64,000 bases of DNA from positions 7,356-71,355 of the forward strand of contig CAYZYG010000010.1 of the NCBI GenBank assembly GCA_964481395.1. The letters run 5' to 3'. The notes beneath the pieces are model-generated. The model saw nothing but the letters and a program-made list of their open reading frames with translations. It was not told the DNA's origin and did no database searches. Every line of letters begins with the position of its first letter. The stretch's first letter is position 1. The DNA is from JBFMFH01 sp964481395. Lineage in GTDB: Bacteria > Acidobacteriota > Vicinamibacteria > Vicinamibacterales > JAKQTR01. Both the position numbers and the translations under genes were made by a program. Positions 15,230 to 23,336 of this stretch are shown here, one piece after another.

Positions 15230-18127
15230 ATGACTGTTCGGGTCCGGATCGGCGTCGCATTCCTCCTGCTCGTGCTAATCGCCGGCCTCGCGCCGGCCTA
15301 CGCCGCCGGTGCTGCCGGGCCGGTGCCCCGGGAGGAGATCGGGGCCGCGCTCCAGTCGTCCCCCCAGGGGCCACCTGCCGACAATCCCGCTCTCAACGCG
15401 CAACTGGATCAGCCCGTCCCCGTCGATCCCCGGATCAAGATCGGCTACCTGCCCAATGGCCTGCGCTACTACGTCAGGGTGAACGGCCGCCCGTTCCGGC
15501 GCGCCGAGCTGAGGCTGGCCCTGAACGTCGGCTCGGTCGTGGAGGACCAGGACCAGCTCGGGCTGGCGCACTTCCTCGAGCACATGGCGTTCAACGGCAG
15601 CGAGAACTTTCCCAAGCAGGATCTGGTGAAGTTCATGGAGTCGATCGGGATGCGGCTCGGGCCCGGCGTGAACGCGCACACGGGCTTCGACGAGACCGTC
15701 TACGCCCTGCACGTGCCGACCGACAACGCCGAGGCCATGCGCAAGGCGTTCCTCTTCCTGGCGGACGTGGCGCATCGGCTTTCGTTCGACCCGGATGCCA
15801 TCGACAAGGAGCGCGGCGTCATCATCGAGGAATGGCGTCAGGGACGCGGTGCCGACGCGCGTATGCAGGACGCGCAGTCGCCGATCCTCCTGAAGGGGTC
15901 CCGTTACGGAGAACGGCTGCCGATCGGCACGAAGGAATCGATCGAGACGTTCTCGCCGGACGCGCTGAAGCGCTTCTACAAGGATTGGTACCGCCCGGAC
16001 CTGATGGCCGTCATCGCCGTCGGCGACTTCAACCCGTCGGATGTCGAGGCGCTTATCAAGAGCACGTTCGGGAGCATTCCCGTGCCGGCCACGCTGCGGC
16101 CCCGGCCTGAGTTCGAGGTGCCGGATCACCCGGAGACCGCCTTCGCCATCGCGACGGACCCGGAGGCCACGGCGACGACCATCGGCATCTACAACATGCT
16201 CCCGCTCCGCGATCAGACGACGATCGGCGCCTACCGGCAGATGCACGTCGAGCGCCTCTACACGACCATGATGAACGCTCGTCTGGTCGAGCTGACGCTC
16301 AGGGCCGACCCCCCGTTCCTCCGGGCCGGCACGTCCCGCGGCATCTTCGTCCGGACCAAGGAAGCCGCCGCGCTCATGGCGCTCGTCAACGAGAACGGGA
16401 TCGAGCGGGGCCTCGAGGCGCTCGTGACCGAGTCGGCACGCGCGGCCCGCTTCGGCTTCACGGCCGCCGAGCTCGATCGGGCCAAGGTCGAAACGCTCCG
16501 CCTCTACGAAAGCGCCTACGCCGAGCGCGACAAGGAGGAGTCAACGGATCTCGCGGCGGAGTTCATCCGAAACTTCACTCAGAAGGAGCCGCTGCCGGGC
16601 ATCACGTACGAGTACGGCATGGTGCGGCGGTTCGTTCCCGAGATCACGCTCGCCGAGATCAACAAGGTCGCGAAGGAATGGGCCGGCGGCAGCCGCGTGG
16701 TCCTCGTGAACGCGCCGTCCAGACCCAACGTACAGGCGCCGTCCGAAGCGAAGCTCGCCGCCGTCATCAAGAGCGCCACCGAAGGCGACATCCGGCCGTA
16801 CGTCGACGCTTCGACTGACGCGCCGCTCCTGGACCCGTTGCCGGAGCCGGGCACGGTCGTCAACGCCGCGAGCCGAGGCGCGTACGGGCTGACGGAGTGG
16901 CGGCTCTCGAACGGCGTCCGCGTCGTGCTGCAGCCGACCGACTTCAAGCAGGACGAGGTCATCTTCCGGGCGACGAGCCCGGGCGGCACGTCCCTGGCCA
17001 GTGACGCGGACTACATCGCGGCGCTGACCGCCAGCCGCGTCATCGGCGCCGGCGGGCTGGGCTCGTTTGACGCCATTCAGCTCCGGAACGCGCTGGCGGG
17101 CAAGGCCGGCGTGGTGGAACCGTACATCGACGAGTCCGAGGAGGGTCTGGCCGGTGGCGCGTCACCGAAGGATCTCGAGACGCTGTTCCAGCTGATCTAC
17201 CTGACGTTTACTCAGCCTCGCGCCGATGCGACGATCTTCAAAGTCCTCACCGACCAGATGAAGACGATGCTCGCGAGCCAGCAGGCCAGCCCGGAGTACC
17301 TCTTCGAACAGACGCTGCGGACCACGCTCGCGCAGAACCACTTCCGCGCCCGGCCGCTGACCCCGGAACTGGTCGGCGAGATGAGCCTGGAGAAGTCCTT
17401 CTCGTTCTACAAGGATCGGTTCGCCGACGCCAGCGACTTCACCTTCGTCTTCTCGGGGAACTTCGATCTCGCGGCCATCAGGCCGCTGGTCGAACGTTAC
17501 CTCGCGTCGCTGCCGTCGATCCGGCGCAAGGAGACGTGGAAGGACGTCGGCATCACACCGCCGTCGGGTGTTGTCGAGCGCGTCGTGCGCAAGGGCATCG
17601 AACCCAAGAGCCAGGTGGGCATCGTGTTCACGGGCCCGATGACCTGGGACGTCCCGAACCGCGTGGCGCTCGACGCCCTCGGCATCGTTATCGAAACCCG
17701 GCTCCGCGAGACGCTGCGCGAGGCGCTCGGCGGCACCTACGGCGTGGTGGTCGAGGCCAGCGCCAGCAAGATCCCCGAGCCCCGCTACAGTGTCACACTG
17801 CAGTTCGGGTGCGCGCCGGATCGCGTGGATGAGCTGGTCAAGGCCCTCTTCCGGGAAATCGAGTCGCTCAAGACCGGAAGCGTCACCGATCGCGAGGTGG
17901 ATGACACCCGCCAAGCGCTCTTCCGCGGGCACGAGACGACCCTGGCGCAGAACGGTCGCCTCGTCGCCGCCCTGACGGAGATCTACCAGAACGGCGAGGA
18001 CGTCAGCGTCTTCTACGGCATGCCGATGCAGTACAACAAGCTGACCGGCCAGATGATCAAGGACGCGGCCGGCCGCTTCCTGGACACGGCGAATTACGTC
18101 AGGGTGACGCTGCTGCCGGAGAAGTGA
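15230..18127 (+). CDS. Secreted M16 zinc metallopeptidase (pitrilysin/insulinase family)
   Basis: About 965 residues with a signal peptide (residues 1-26, ending APAYAAG). The first M16 half carries the inverted zinc motif HFLEH (114-118), followed some 75 residues later by the ERGVIIEEW helix supplying the third ligand. The second half (~500-965) lacks the zinc motif, as expected for a two-domain pitrilysin-like enzyme forming a closed chamber. It probably degrades peptides in the periplasm. GGGAG five bases before ATG 15230 decides the start over the upstream in-frame ATG at 15149. A hairpin at 18136-18155 follows. Confidence 0.9.
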   Translation: MTVRVRIGVAFLLLVLIAGLAPAYAAGAAGPVPREEIGAALQSSPQGPPADNPALNAQLDQPVPVDPRIKIGYLPNGLRYYVRVNGRPFRRAELRLALNVGSVVEDQDQLGLAHFLEHMAFNGSENFPKQDLVKFMESIGMRLGPGVNAHTGFDETVYALHVPTDNAEAMRKAFLFLADVAHRLSFDPDAIDKERGVIIEEWRQGRGADARMQDAQSPILLKGSRYGERLPIGTKESIETFSPDALKRFYKDWYRPDLMAVIAVGDFNPSDVEALIKSTFGSIPVPATLRPRPEFEVPDHPETAFAIATDPEATATTIGIYNMLPLRDQTTIGAYRQMHVERLYTTMMNARLVELTLRADPPFLRAGTSRGIFVRTKEAAALMALVNENGIERGLEALVTESARAARFGFTAAELDRAKVETLRLYESAYAERDKEESTDLAAEFIRNFTQKEPLPGITYEYGMVRRFVPEITLAEINKVAKEWAGGSRVVLVNAPSRPNVQAPSEAKLAAVIKSATEGDIRPYVDASTDAPLLDPLPEPGTVVNAASRGAYGLTEWRLSNGVRVVLQPTDFKQDEVIFRATSPGGTSLASDADYIAALTASRVIGAGGLGSFDAIQLRNALAGKAGVVEPYIDESEEGLAGGASPKDLETLFQLIYLTFTQPRADATIFKVLTDQMKTMLASQQASPEYLFEQTLRTTLAQNHFRARPLTPELVGEMSLEKSFSFYKDRFADASDFTFVFSGNFDLAAIRPLVERYLASLPSIRRKETWKDVGITPPSGVVERVVRKGIEPKSQVGIVFTGPMTWDVPNRVALDALGIVIETRLRETLREALGGTYGVVVEASASKIPEPRYSVTLQFGCAPDRVDELVKALFREIESLKTGSVTDREVDDTRQALFRGHETTLAQNGRLVAALTEIYQNGEDVSVFYGMPMQYNKLTGQMIKDAAGRFLDTANYVRVTLLPEK

Positions 18128-18135
18128 TCGTGGGA

Positions 18136-18155
18136 GTGCCTGCCGCCGCAGGCAC
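18136..18155. terminator. Bidirectional terminator-like hairpin
   Basis: GTGCCTGC (18136-18143), CGCC loop, GCAGGCAC (18148-18155). It lies between the convergent M16 and substrate-binding protein genes. There is no clear T-tract. Confidence 0.6.
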
Positions 18156-18161
18156 CCGCAT

Positions 18162-19463
18162 TCAGAACTCCTGCTCTGCCGTCCAGTCAAGCCACTGAGC
18201 TCGCCTGAGGGCGAGGGCCTGCGCTTCGTCGACGCCGTAGGTCTGGCGGTAGAAGCCCAGTATCCGCTCGTGCACCGCGGTGTCGCGAAAGCGATCCGGA
18301 TAGGCGCCCTTGGCCATGATCAGAAGGTCGATGGGGTACTCGAGCCGGCGGGCGCAGTTCATCGGAGTCCAGGGCAGCGCGTACACGCGGCCCTCGCGGA
18401 CCGCACGCAGCCGTTGGAGTTCGCGGAAGTAGGGCGACTCGGCCAACTCGCGAGGCGGGTGATATCCGGCTGACGTCGGCAGGAAGATCACGTCCGGATC
18501 GAGGGCGAGAATCTGTTCGGCGTTGAGCAGGACACGGGAGCCCGCGCCTCGATAGGCGTTCTCCGCGCCGACGATCCGCTCGATCATCCAGGACTCGGCG
18601 GACTCGGTGCCCCACACGTACGCGGCGCCGCCCGCCTCACGCGCAGTCGGGGCGAGGCCCAGGTAGAGGACGCGCGGGCGTCGGCCGGCCGTGCCGGCCA
18701 GCCGTGATCGGATCTCCGCTTCGACCCCCTCGAGCTCATCGGCCAGGCGCGCGGCCTCCGCTTCGCTCCCGAACAGCGCGCCCAGCACGCCGATCTCGTG
18801 ACGCAGGGTCTCGAGTCCCCGTCCGCGATAGTCGGCGGGTGAGCGCAGCACCACCACGGGAAGCCCCATCGCGTCGAAGACGCTCACGAGCCGCTCCGCG
18901 GTCTCCGGCGACGTCCCGACGGTACAGTCGCCAACGCGCAGGATCACCACCTGCGGCTTCGCCGCAGCGATGGTCTCGATGTTGATCGCGTCACCGCTGG
19001 TCCAGGCCGCGCACGGCAGTTCGGTCAGCCATGGATGCAGGGCCCGCATCGTACCTGCACCGTCGGTCAGGCCGAACTCACCGCCGTCCGGAGCGGGATA
19101 CGTGTAGGCCCACGTCCGCTGCTGGGCGGAGGACCCAACGGCGACCACCGTACGAATTGTGCCTAGACGAGTCATGACGGACTCGACGAATCCGTCGCTA
19201 ATCGTCGCGACGCGCGTCAACTGCGCGGGCACGCGCACGACGGATCCGCGCATGTCGGTCACAAGGCGAACCGCGGTCTGCGGCTGGGACGGCTGGGAAC
19301 GCGAGTCTCCGACGTCAGTCCCGCGGAAGCGGGGATCCAGGGCTGGATTCCGGGCTCCGCTTCGCCCCTCGCCTTCGGGGGTGTCGGACTGATCCCGACA
19401 TGCCGCCAGGTTCAGGACAGCGAGAGCCAGCACCGTAAGCGAGACGCAGAGTCGCCCCATCAT
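18162..19463 (-). CDS. ABC transporter substrate-binding lipoprotein (FecB/BtuF-like), probable nickel uptake
   Basis: A 433-residue periplasmic binding protein anchored as a lipoprotein (lipobox LNLAAC, Cys22). The mature part has the two-lobe FecB/BtuF layout: R-V-P..LTRVATISDGF, IAAAKPQVVILRVG, a long linking helix (~205-260), then a second lobe with ILALDPDVIFLPTS. Residues about 29-57 (SGARNPALDPRFRG) are translated from a REP-like palindrome inserted in frame (19311-19382), extending the linker. The start overlaps the ATPase stop (ATGA), so it is translationally coupled, third in a permease-ATPase-binding protein operon. Nickel or a nickel chelate is inferred from the divergent nikR. 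Confidence 0.85.
   Translation of the reverse strand: MMGRLCVSLTVLALAVLNLAACRDQSDTPEGEGRSGARNPALDPRFRGTDVGDSRSQPSQPQTAVRLVTDMRGSVVRVPAQLTRVATISDGFVESVMTRLGTIRTVVAVGSSAQQRTWAYTYPAPDGGEFGLTDGAGTMRALHPWLTELPCAAWTSGDAINIETIAAAKPQVVILRVGDCTVGTSPETAERLVSVFDAMGLPVVVLRSPADYRGRGLETLRHEIGVLGALFGSEAEAARLADELEGVEAEIRSRLAGTAGRRPRVLYLGLAPTAREAGGAAYVWGTESAESWMIERIVGAENAYRGAGSRVLLNAEQILALDPDVIFLPTSAGYHPPRELAESPYFRELQRLRAVREGRVYALPWTPMNCARRLEYPIDLLIMAKGAYPDRFRDTAVHERILGFYRQTYGVDEAQALALRRAQWLDWTAEQEF
19311..19382. repeat. REP-like palindromic repeat inside a coding sequence
   Basis: The sequence GCGGAAGCGGGGATCCAG followed by CTGGATTCCGGG matches the intergenic copies at 30151-30217 and 44967-45079 (read on the opposite strand). 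Its length and frame keep the lipoprotein gene open. Confidence 0.8.
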
Positions 19464-20251
19464 GCGCCGACGCTCCGATCCCGCTCCGAGACTTCCCTCG
19501 GCAGCACGAGCGGCAGTCCGCCCACGTCAGTCACGTCGCATTCCTCCGGGTAGAGACGTTCGAGCGTGGGGCCGGAGAGCGCCGTCGCCGGCGGTCCTTC
19601 GGCGATCACGTGCCCCGCCTGCATCACGACCACCCGGTCGCAGAACCACGCCACGTGATTCGGATCGTGGGTGCAGCAGACGACGGCGGTGCCCGCGACC
19701 GCCAGTTCCCGCAGGACCCGCCAGATGCGGAGTTGGTTGTGGAAATCGAGGCCGGACGCCGGCTCGTCGAGCAGGATCACGGGCGTCTTCTGTGCGACGG
19801 CCCGCGCGATCAGCACGAGTTGACGCTGGCCGCCCGACAGCTGGTCGTACGCCCGGCCTGCCAGGTCGCTCAGCCCGATCCACGTCAGCGTGTCCTCGAC
19901 GATCCGCCGGTCGGCGCGACCGGCCCGGCCGAGCAGCCCGAGGTGGGGTGTCCGTCCGAGCATCACCACGTCGCGCACGAGGAGTGGAAACGGCGGCTTG
20001 TGCTCCTGGGGCACGTACGCCATCAGCCTGGCCCGCTGCGCCGGCGGCAGGCGATCGATCCGGTGGCCGTCGATCGACAGGGTGTCCGCACGCGCACGGA
20101 CGAGCCCGAGACAGCAGCGGAACAGTGTCGTCTTCCCGCAGCCGTTCGGACCGAAGAGGCCGCACACCTGTCCCGCGCGCGCCTCGAGCGACACGCCATG
20201 CAGAACCGGTGTCGCGCCGTACGAGAAGTGCAGGCCGCGGACGGTCAGCAT
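19460..20251 (-). CDS. FecE/BtuD-type ABC transporter ATPase
   Basis: A 263-residue ATP-binding subunit. Walker A GPNGCGKT (34-41), signature LSGGQRQ (about 137-143), Walker B VILLDEPASGLD and the switch His in CTHDPNHVA are all present. The family imports iron-siderophores, haem, cobalamin or nickel/cobalt chelates. It is positioned 4 bp after the permease stop and overlaps the binding-protein start by 4 bp, giving one operon. Given nikR and the operator-like dyad upstream, nickel is the favoured substrate, though cobalamin cannot be excluded because a B12-dependent operon lies 5 kb away. Confidence 0.9.
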   Translation of the reverse strand: MLTVRGLHFSYGATPVLHGVSLEARAGQVCGLFGPNGCGKTTLFRCCLGLVRARADTLSIDGHRIDRLPPAQRARLMAYVPQEHKPPFPLLVRDVVMLGRTPHLGLLGRAGRADRRIVEDTLTWIGLSDLAGRAYDQLSGGQRQLVLIARAVAQKTPVILLDEPASGLDFHNQLRIWRVLRELAVAGTAVVCCTHDPNHVAWFCDRVVVMQAGHVIAEGPPATALSGPTLERLYPEECDVTDVGGLPLVLPREVSERDRSVGA

Positions 20252-20255
20252 GGCG

Positions 20256-21344
20256 CTACCCGAACAGCCCGGCCGTGCGCTGGCGCACCAGGTAGGCCAG
20301 AAACGGTCCTCCCGCGAGGGCCGTGATGATTCCGACGGGGATTTCTGACGCCGCGATCGTCCGCGCCGCCGTGTCGCAGGCCAGGAGCAGCAGCGCCCCG
20401 AGCAGCGCGGCGCCCGGCACGACGACGCGGTTGTCCGGTCCGACGATCAGGCGGATCGCATGCGGCGTCATCAGCCCGACCCACGGGACGATGCCGACGG
20501 ACGACACCGAGACGGCCGTGACCAGCGTGGCCGTCGCGAGCAGGAGGCGGCGCGTCCGTCGCGGATCGATGCCCAGCGTCTCGGCCTCGTGGTCACCCAT
20601 GGACAGCACGTTCAGCCGCCAGCCGCCGGCGCACATCACGACGGCGCCCACGACGACGACCGGCCCGACCACCGCAACGTCGCGCCAGGTGGCGAAGTAG
20701 AATCCTCCCATCAGCCAGAAGACGATGTCCCTGAGGGCGGTCTCATCGGCGAGGTACTTCAGCAGCGAGACGCCGGCGGCGAACATCGATCCCACGATCA
20801 CGCCCGACAGCACCAGCGTGACGATCGGAGCGTCTCCTCGCGAACGGGCGAGGAGGTACACGAGCCCCACGGCGGCCAGGGCACCGACGAACGCCGCGAG
20901 CGGAACCGACAGCGGAAACCGGGGAACGATCATGCCGACGGCGGCCCCGAACGCCGCGCCCGACGACACGCCGAGGATGTACGGCTCGACCAGCGGGTTG
21001 CGGAACGAGGCCTGGAACACGGCGCCGGACGAGGCCAGGGCCGCGCCAACGGCCACCGCCAGGACGATGCGCGGCGCGCGGAGGTTCCAGACGACGGCTG
21101 CGGCCACGCCCGGATCCGGGGTGTCGGCCAGGCCCGTGCGGCCCAGCAGTACTGCCAGCACGTCGGCCAACGGCACGTGGTACGCGCCGGCCGTGAGGGC
21201 CACCAGACTGCCCGCCGCCACGGCCCCTGCCATCGCGAGCACCCACGCCACGACCCGGCGTCGCGCCGTACGGGCCTCAGCGGCGGGCAACTGAGCCTGC
21301 GTCGGCCCGGTCGGGCGACGCGGCGGCAGGGTCGGGTCGGGCAT
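20256..21344 (-). CDS. FecCD-type ABC transporter permease
   Basis: About 362 residues with roughly ten membrane helices. FecCD hallmarks include LRAPRIVLAVAVGAALASSGAVFQASFRNPLVEPYILGVSSGAAFG (in parts), MGGFYFATW and the cytoplasmic GVMTPH-like turn WVGLMTPHAIRLIVGPDNR. ATG at 21344 is preferred to the in-frame start at 21536 because the longer version would run through the divergent promoter and into the methyltransferase gene. It is the first gene of the uptake operon, and the 27-bp dyad 57 bp upstream is a probable NikR operator. Confidence 0.88.
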   Translation of the reverse strand: MPDPTLPPRRPTGPTQAQLPAAEARTARRRVVAWVLAMAGAVAAGSLVALTAGAYHVPLADVLAVLLGRTGLADTPDPGVAAAVVWNLRAPRIVLAVAVGAALASSGAVFQASFRNPLVEPYILGVSSGAAFGAAVGMIVPRFPLSVPLAAFVGALAAVGLVYLLARSRGDAPIVTLVLSGVIVGSMFAAGVSLLKYLADETALRDIVFWLMGGFYFATWRDVAVVGPVVVVGAVVMCAGGWRLNVLSMGDHEAETLGIDPRRTRRLLLATATLVTAVSVSSVGIVPWVGLMTPHAIRLIVGPDNRVVVPGAALLGALLLLACDTAARTIAASEIPVGIITALAGGPFLAYLVRQRTAGLFG

Positions 21345-21400
21345 GGCTGGCCAGGGATGCCTCGGCGGTGGGGGGTCCGACAGTGGGCTCAGGCCGGATG

Positions 21401-21427
21401 GTAGCACGAGTCCCACATTCGTGCTAC
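21401..21427. promoter_or_regulatory. 27-bp dyad, probable NikR operator
   Basis: GTAGCACGA (21401-21409), nine-base spacer, TCGTGCTAC (21419-21427): a perfect 9+9 dyad in the 133-bp divergent region between the permease and methyltransferase genes. The total length and half-site spacing match known NikR sites (E. coli GTATGA-N16-TCATAC; Geobacter GTGTTAC-N13/14-GTAACAC). Outward TACGCT (plus) and TACCAT (minus) at the arms could be -10 boxes, so a bound tetramer would block both promoters. Confidence 0.7.
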
Positions 21428-21477
21428 GCTCGCGGCCTGACGCCGCCCCGACGCCGGAGGGCACCCGTACGAACGCC

Positions 21478-22272
21478 ATGAGCCTCTTGGACATCGATTT
21501 CGCCGGACGGTACCGGCTCCAGGTTTCCCAATCCAACCGCCCCCAGCGTGAGCCCGACTACTGGGATCGCCGGGCCCGGCGCATGAGCGACGGGGCGTTC
21601 GGCTCGGCCTACACCGAGCAGTTCGTCGCCCGCCTCGATCTCTCCGGCTGCGCCACGCTGCTGGACGTCGGCTGCGGTCCCGGCACGATCGCCCTGTCCG
21701 TGGCCACGAGGCTCGACCACGTCTACGGCCTCGACTACAGCGAGGGCATGCTCGCGGCGTTTCGCGAGCAGGCCGCGGGCCGGGGGCTGACGAACGCCAC
21801 GGCGGTCCGTTGCGCCTGGGAAGACGACTGGAGCGGCGTGCCGGTCTGCGACATCGTCGTGGCCTCACGGGCCACCGCCGTGCGCGATTTCGAGGCTGCC
21901 GCGGTGAAGCTGGCCGCCAAAGCGCGACGGCGCGTCTACCTCACCTACCCCGCCCGGGGCAGCTTCGTGGGCGACGAGGTGTGCCGGGCGCTGGGCCGTC
22001 AGTACGAGCCGCTGCCCGATTACCTCTGCGTGATCGGCATCCTGCACCACCTCGGCATCCATCCGCGCCTCGACTACATCGACGACACGAACCGGTTCGT
22101 GTCGTGTGCCGACGTCGAGGCGTTCATCCGGAAGATGCGTGAGTACGTCGGTGAGCTCTCCGAGGCGGATGTCGGGATTCTGCGCGGCTACTTCGAGACG
22201 CACTATCCCCGGATCGCCGCCGAGCTGATGCGCTGGGCATTCATCTGGTGGGACGCCGGCGCGACCGCATGA
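21478..22272 (+). CDS. Class I SAM-dependent methyltransferase in nickel locus
   Basis: A 264-residue protein. The SAM-binding motif LLDVGCGPGTIALS lies near residue 62, followed by the acidic GLDYSEGM strand end and the later VVASRAT strand. The C-terminal half (CVIGILHHLGIHPRLDYID and the FIRKMREYVGELSEADVG helix) is not a standard family end that I can name. ATG at 21478 is the first start beyond the operator; the nearest GGAGG is 17 bases upstream, so the start is less certain. It lies between the operator and nikR, so it may modify a nickel ligand or chelator, but no substrate can be read. Confidence 0.75.
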   Translation: MSLLDIDFAGRYRLQVSQSNRPQREPDYWDRRARRMSDGAFGSAYTEQFVARLDLSGCATLLDVGCGPGTIALSVATRLDHVYGLDYSEGMLAAFREQAAGRGLTNATAVRCAWEDDWSGVPVCDIVVASRATAVRDFEAAAVKLAAKARRRVYLTYPARGSFVGDEVCRALGRQYEPLPDYLCVIGILHHLGIHPRLDYIDDTNRFVSCADVEAFIRKMREYVGELSEADVGILRGYFETHYPRIAAELMRWAFIWWDAGATA

Positions 22273-22306
22273 AGGGCCTGACGGGCGCCGTTGAGGAGTG
22301 CACATC

Positions 22307-22729
22307 ATGGGTGATCTGACGCGCATCGGCGTGGCGATCGACGAAAACCTGCTCGGGGAGTTCGATGCGCTGATCGCACGGCGGGGGTACGGAAGCCGAT
22401 CCGAGGCCTTCCGGGACCTCATCCGCGACGCGCTCGTGCAGCACCGGTGGTCGTCGGGCTCGGGAACGGTCGTGGGTACCATCACCCTGATCTACGACCA
22501 TCACGTCAGGCTGCTCAACGAGCGCCTGACGTCCGTCCAGCATGACTTCCACGGATCGATGCTGTCGACGCTGCACGTGCATCTCGACCACGATCACTGT
22601 CTCGAAGTGATCGTCGTCCGCGGCGCCGCCCGGCGCGTGCGGCAGATCGCCGATGCGCTCATCAGCATGAAAGGCGTGAAGCACGGGCGCCTGACCGTCA
22701 CGACCGCGGGGGCGAACACCCGCGCGTGA
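22307..22729 (+). CDS. nikR: Nickel-responsive ribbon-helix-helix regulator NikR
   Basis: A 140-residue NikR. Residues 1-48 form the ribbon-helix-helix (TRIGVAIDENLLGEFDALIARRGYGSRSEAFRDLIR), and the rest is the ACT-like nickel domain. The high-affinity site is intact: His79, His90, His92 and Cys98 correspond to E. coli His76, His87, His89 and Cys95 with identical spacing (LHVHLDHDHCLE). GAGGAG eight bases before ATG 22307 decides the start over GTG 22298. It lies 34 bp after the methyltransferase in one transcript. It is expected to repress both that transcript and the divergent transporter when nickel is plentiful. Confidence 0.93.
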   Translation: MGDLTRIGVAIDENLLGEFDALIARRGYGSRSEAFRDLIRDALVQHRWSSGSGTVVGTITLIYDHHVRLLNERLTSVQHDFHGSMLSTLHVHLDHDHCLEVIVVRGAARRVRQIADALISMKGVKHGRLTVTTAGANTRA

Positions 22730-22787
22730 CCGGCCCCGCCGCGGGCGCCCGGCCGGAAACGCGAGTGCAGCCGACGCGGGAGCGTCG

Positions 22788-23198
22788 CTACGACTTCGGT
22801 GCTGGCGCCGGGCCGCACGTGTCGGACGTGCAGCGTCCGAACAGCCGTCTCCGGTTTCTGGCGAACACCGCGTAGGACCAGTCAAGCGCGTGGCTGACGC
22901 CAGGCAGGCGGCTCAGCGCGACCAGTGGCCCGAGGCCGATTGTGGCGTAGAGCCGGCGGAACACCTCGACTCCCTGGATCCAGGTGCCGTCGGGGAGCCT
23001 GGCGTGGATGCGGGCCATCAGATTGTCCGCGGCCGGCCCACCGGGCATCGCCTTGAAGTCAGGCGCGTCGATGTCGGTGAAGCGGATGGCGTTTCGCCGG
23101 TCCCAGCGCCGCAGGAACCGCACCTCGCGCGCGCAGATCGGGCAGCCGCCGTCGTAGAAGACCTCGATGCCTGGTGCCGGGACGTGCGTCGCCATCAT
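22788..23198 (-). CDS. DCC-family (DUF393) thiol-oxidoreductase-like protein
   Basis: A 136-residue protein with the family's N-terminal redox motif YDGGCPICAREVRFLRRWD (Asp-Gly-x-Cys-x-x-Cys near residue 17) and the usual IRFTDIDAPDF strand and WIQGVEVFRRLYATIG segment. DCC proteins are predicted thiol-disulfide oxidoreductases with a thioredoxin-like fold; partners are unknown. The C-terminal Cys pair (CTSDTC) is unusual. It is a single gene, convergent with nikR and divergent from the LOV phosphatase gene. Confidence 0.82.
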   Translation of the reverse strand: MMATHVPAPGIEVFYDGGCPICAREVRFLRRWDRRNAIRFTDIDAPDFKAMPGGPAADNLMARIHARLPDGTWIQGVEVFRRLYATIGLGPLVALSRLPGVSHALDWSYAVFARNRRRLFGRCTSDTCGPAPAPKS

Positions 23199-23336
23199 CT
23201 GTTGAGATGCGTCGGGCGCACCTCCGGATCCCGGCCGGGAGCGGCCGCGTCCCTACCCACAGGGTGGGACGCGGTCCAGTGGTCGGGCTATCATGGGCTG
23301 CCTCCCGGCTCCGACTCCCGATTCCGAGAAGCCAAC

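Noticed and set aside
21343..21477. N-terminal extension of the methyltransferase through the operator dyad
   Set aside because: It would translate the probable NikR operator and promoter; the extension is Gly/Ser/Arg-rich with no domain.
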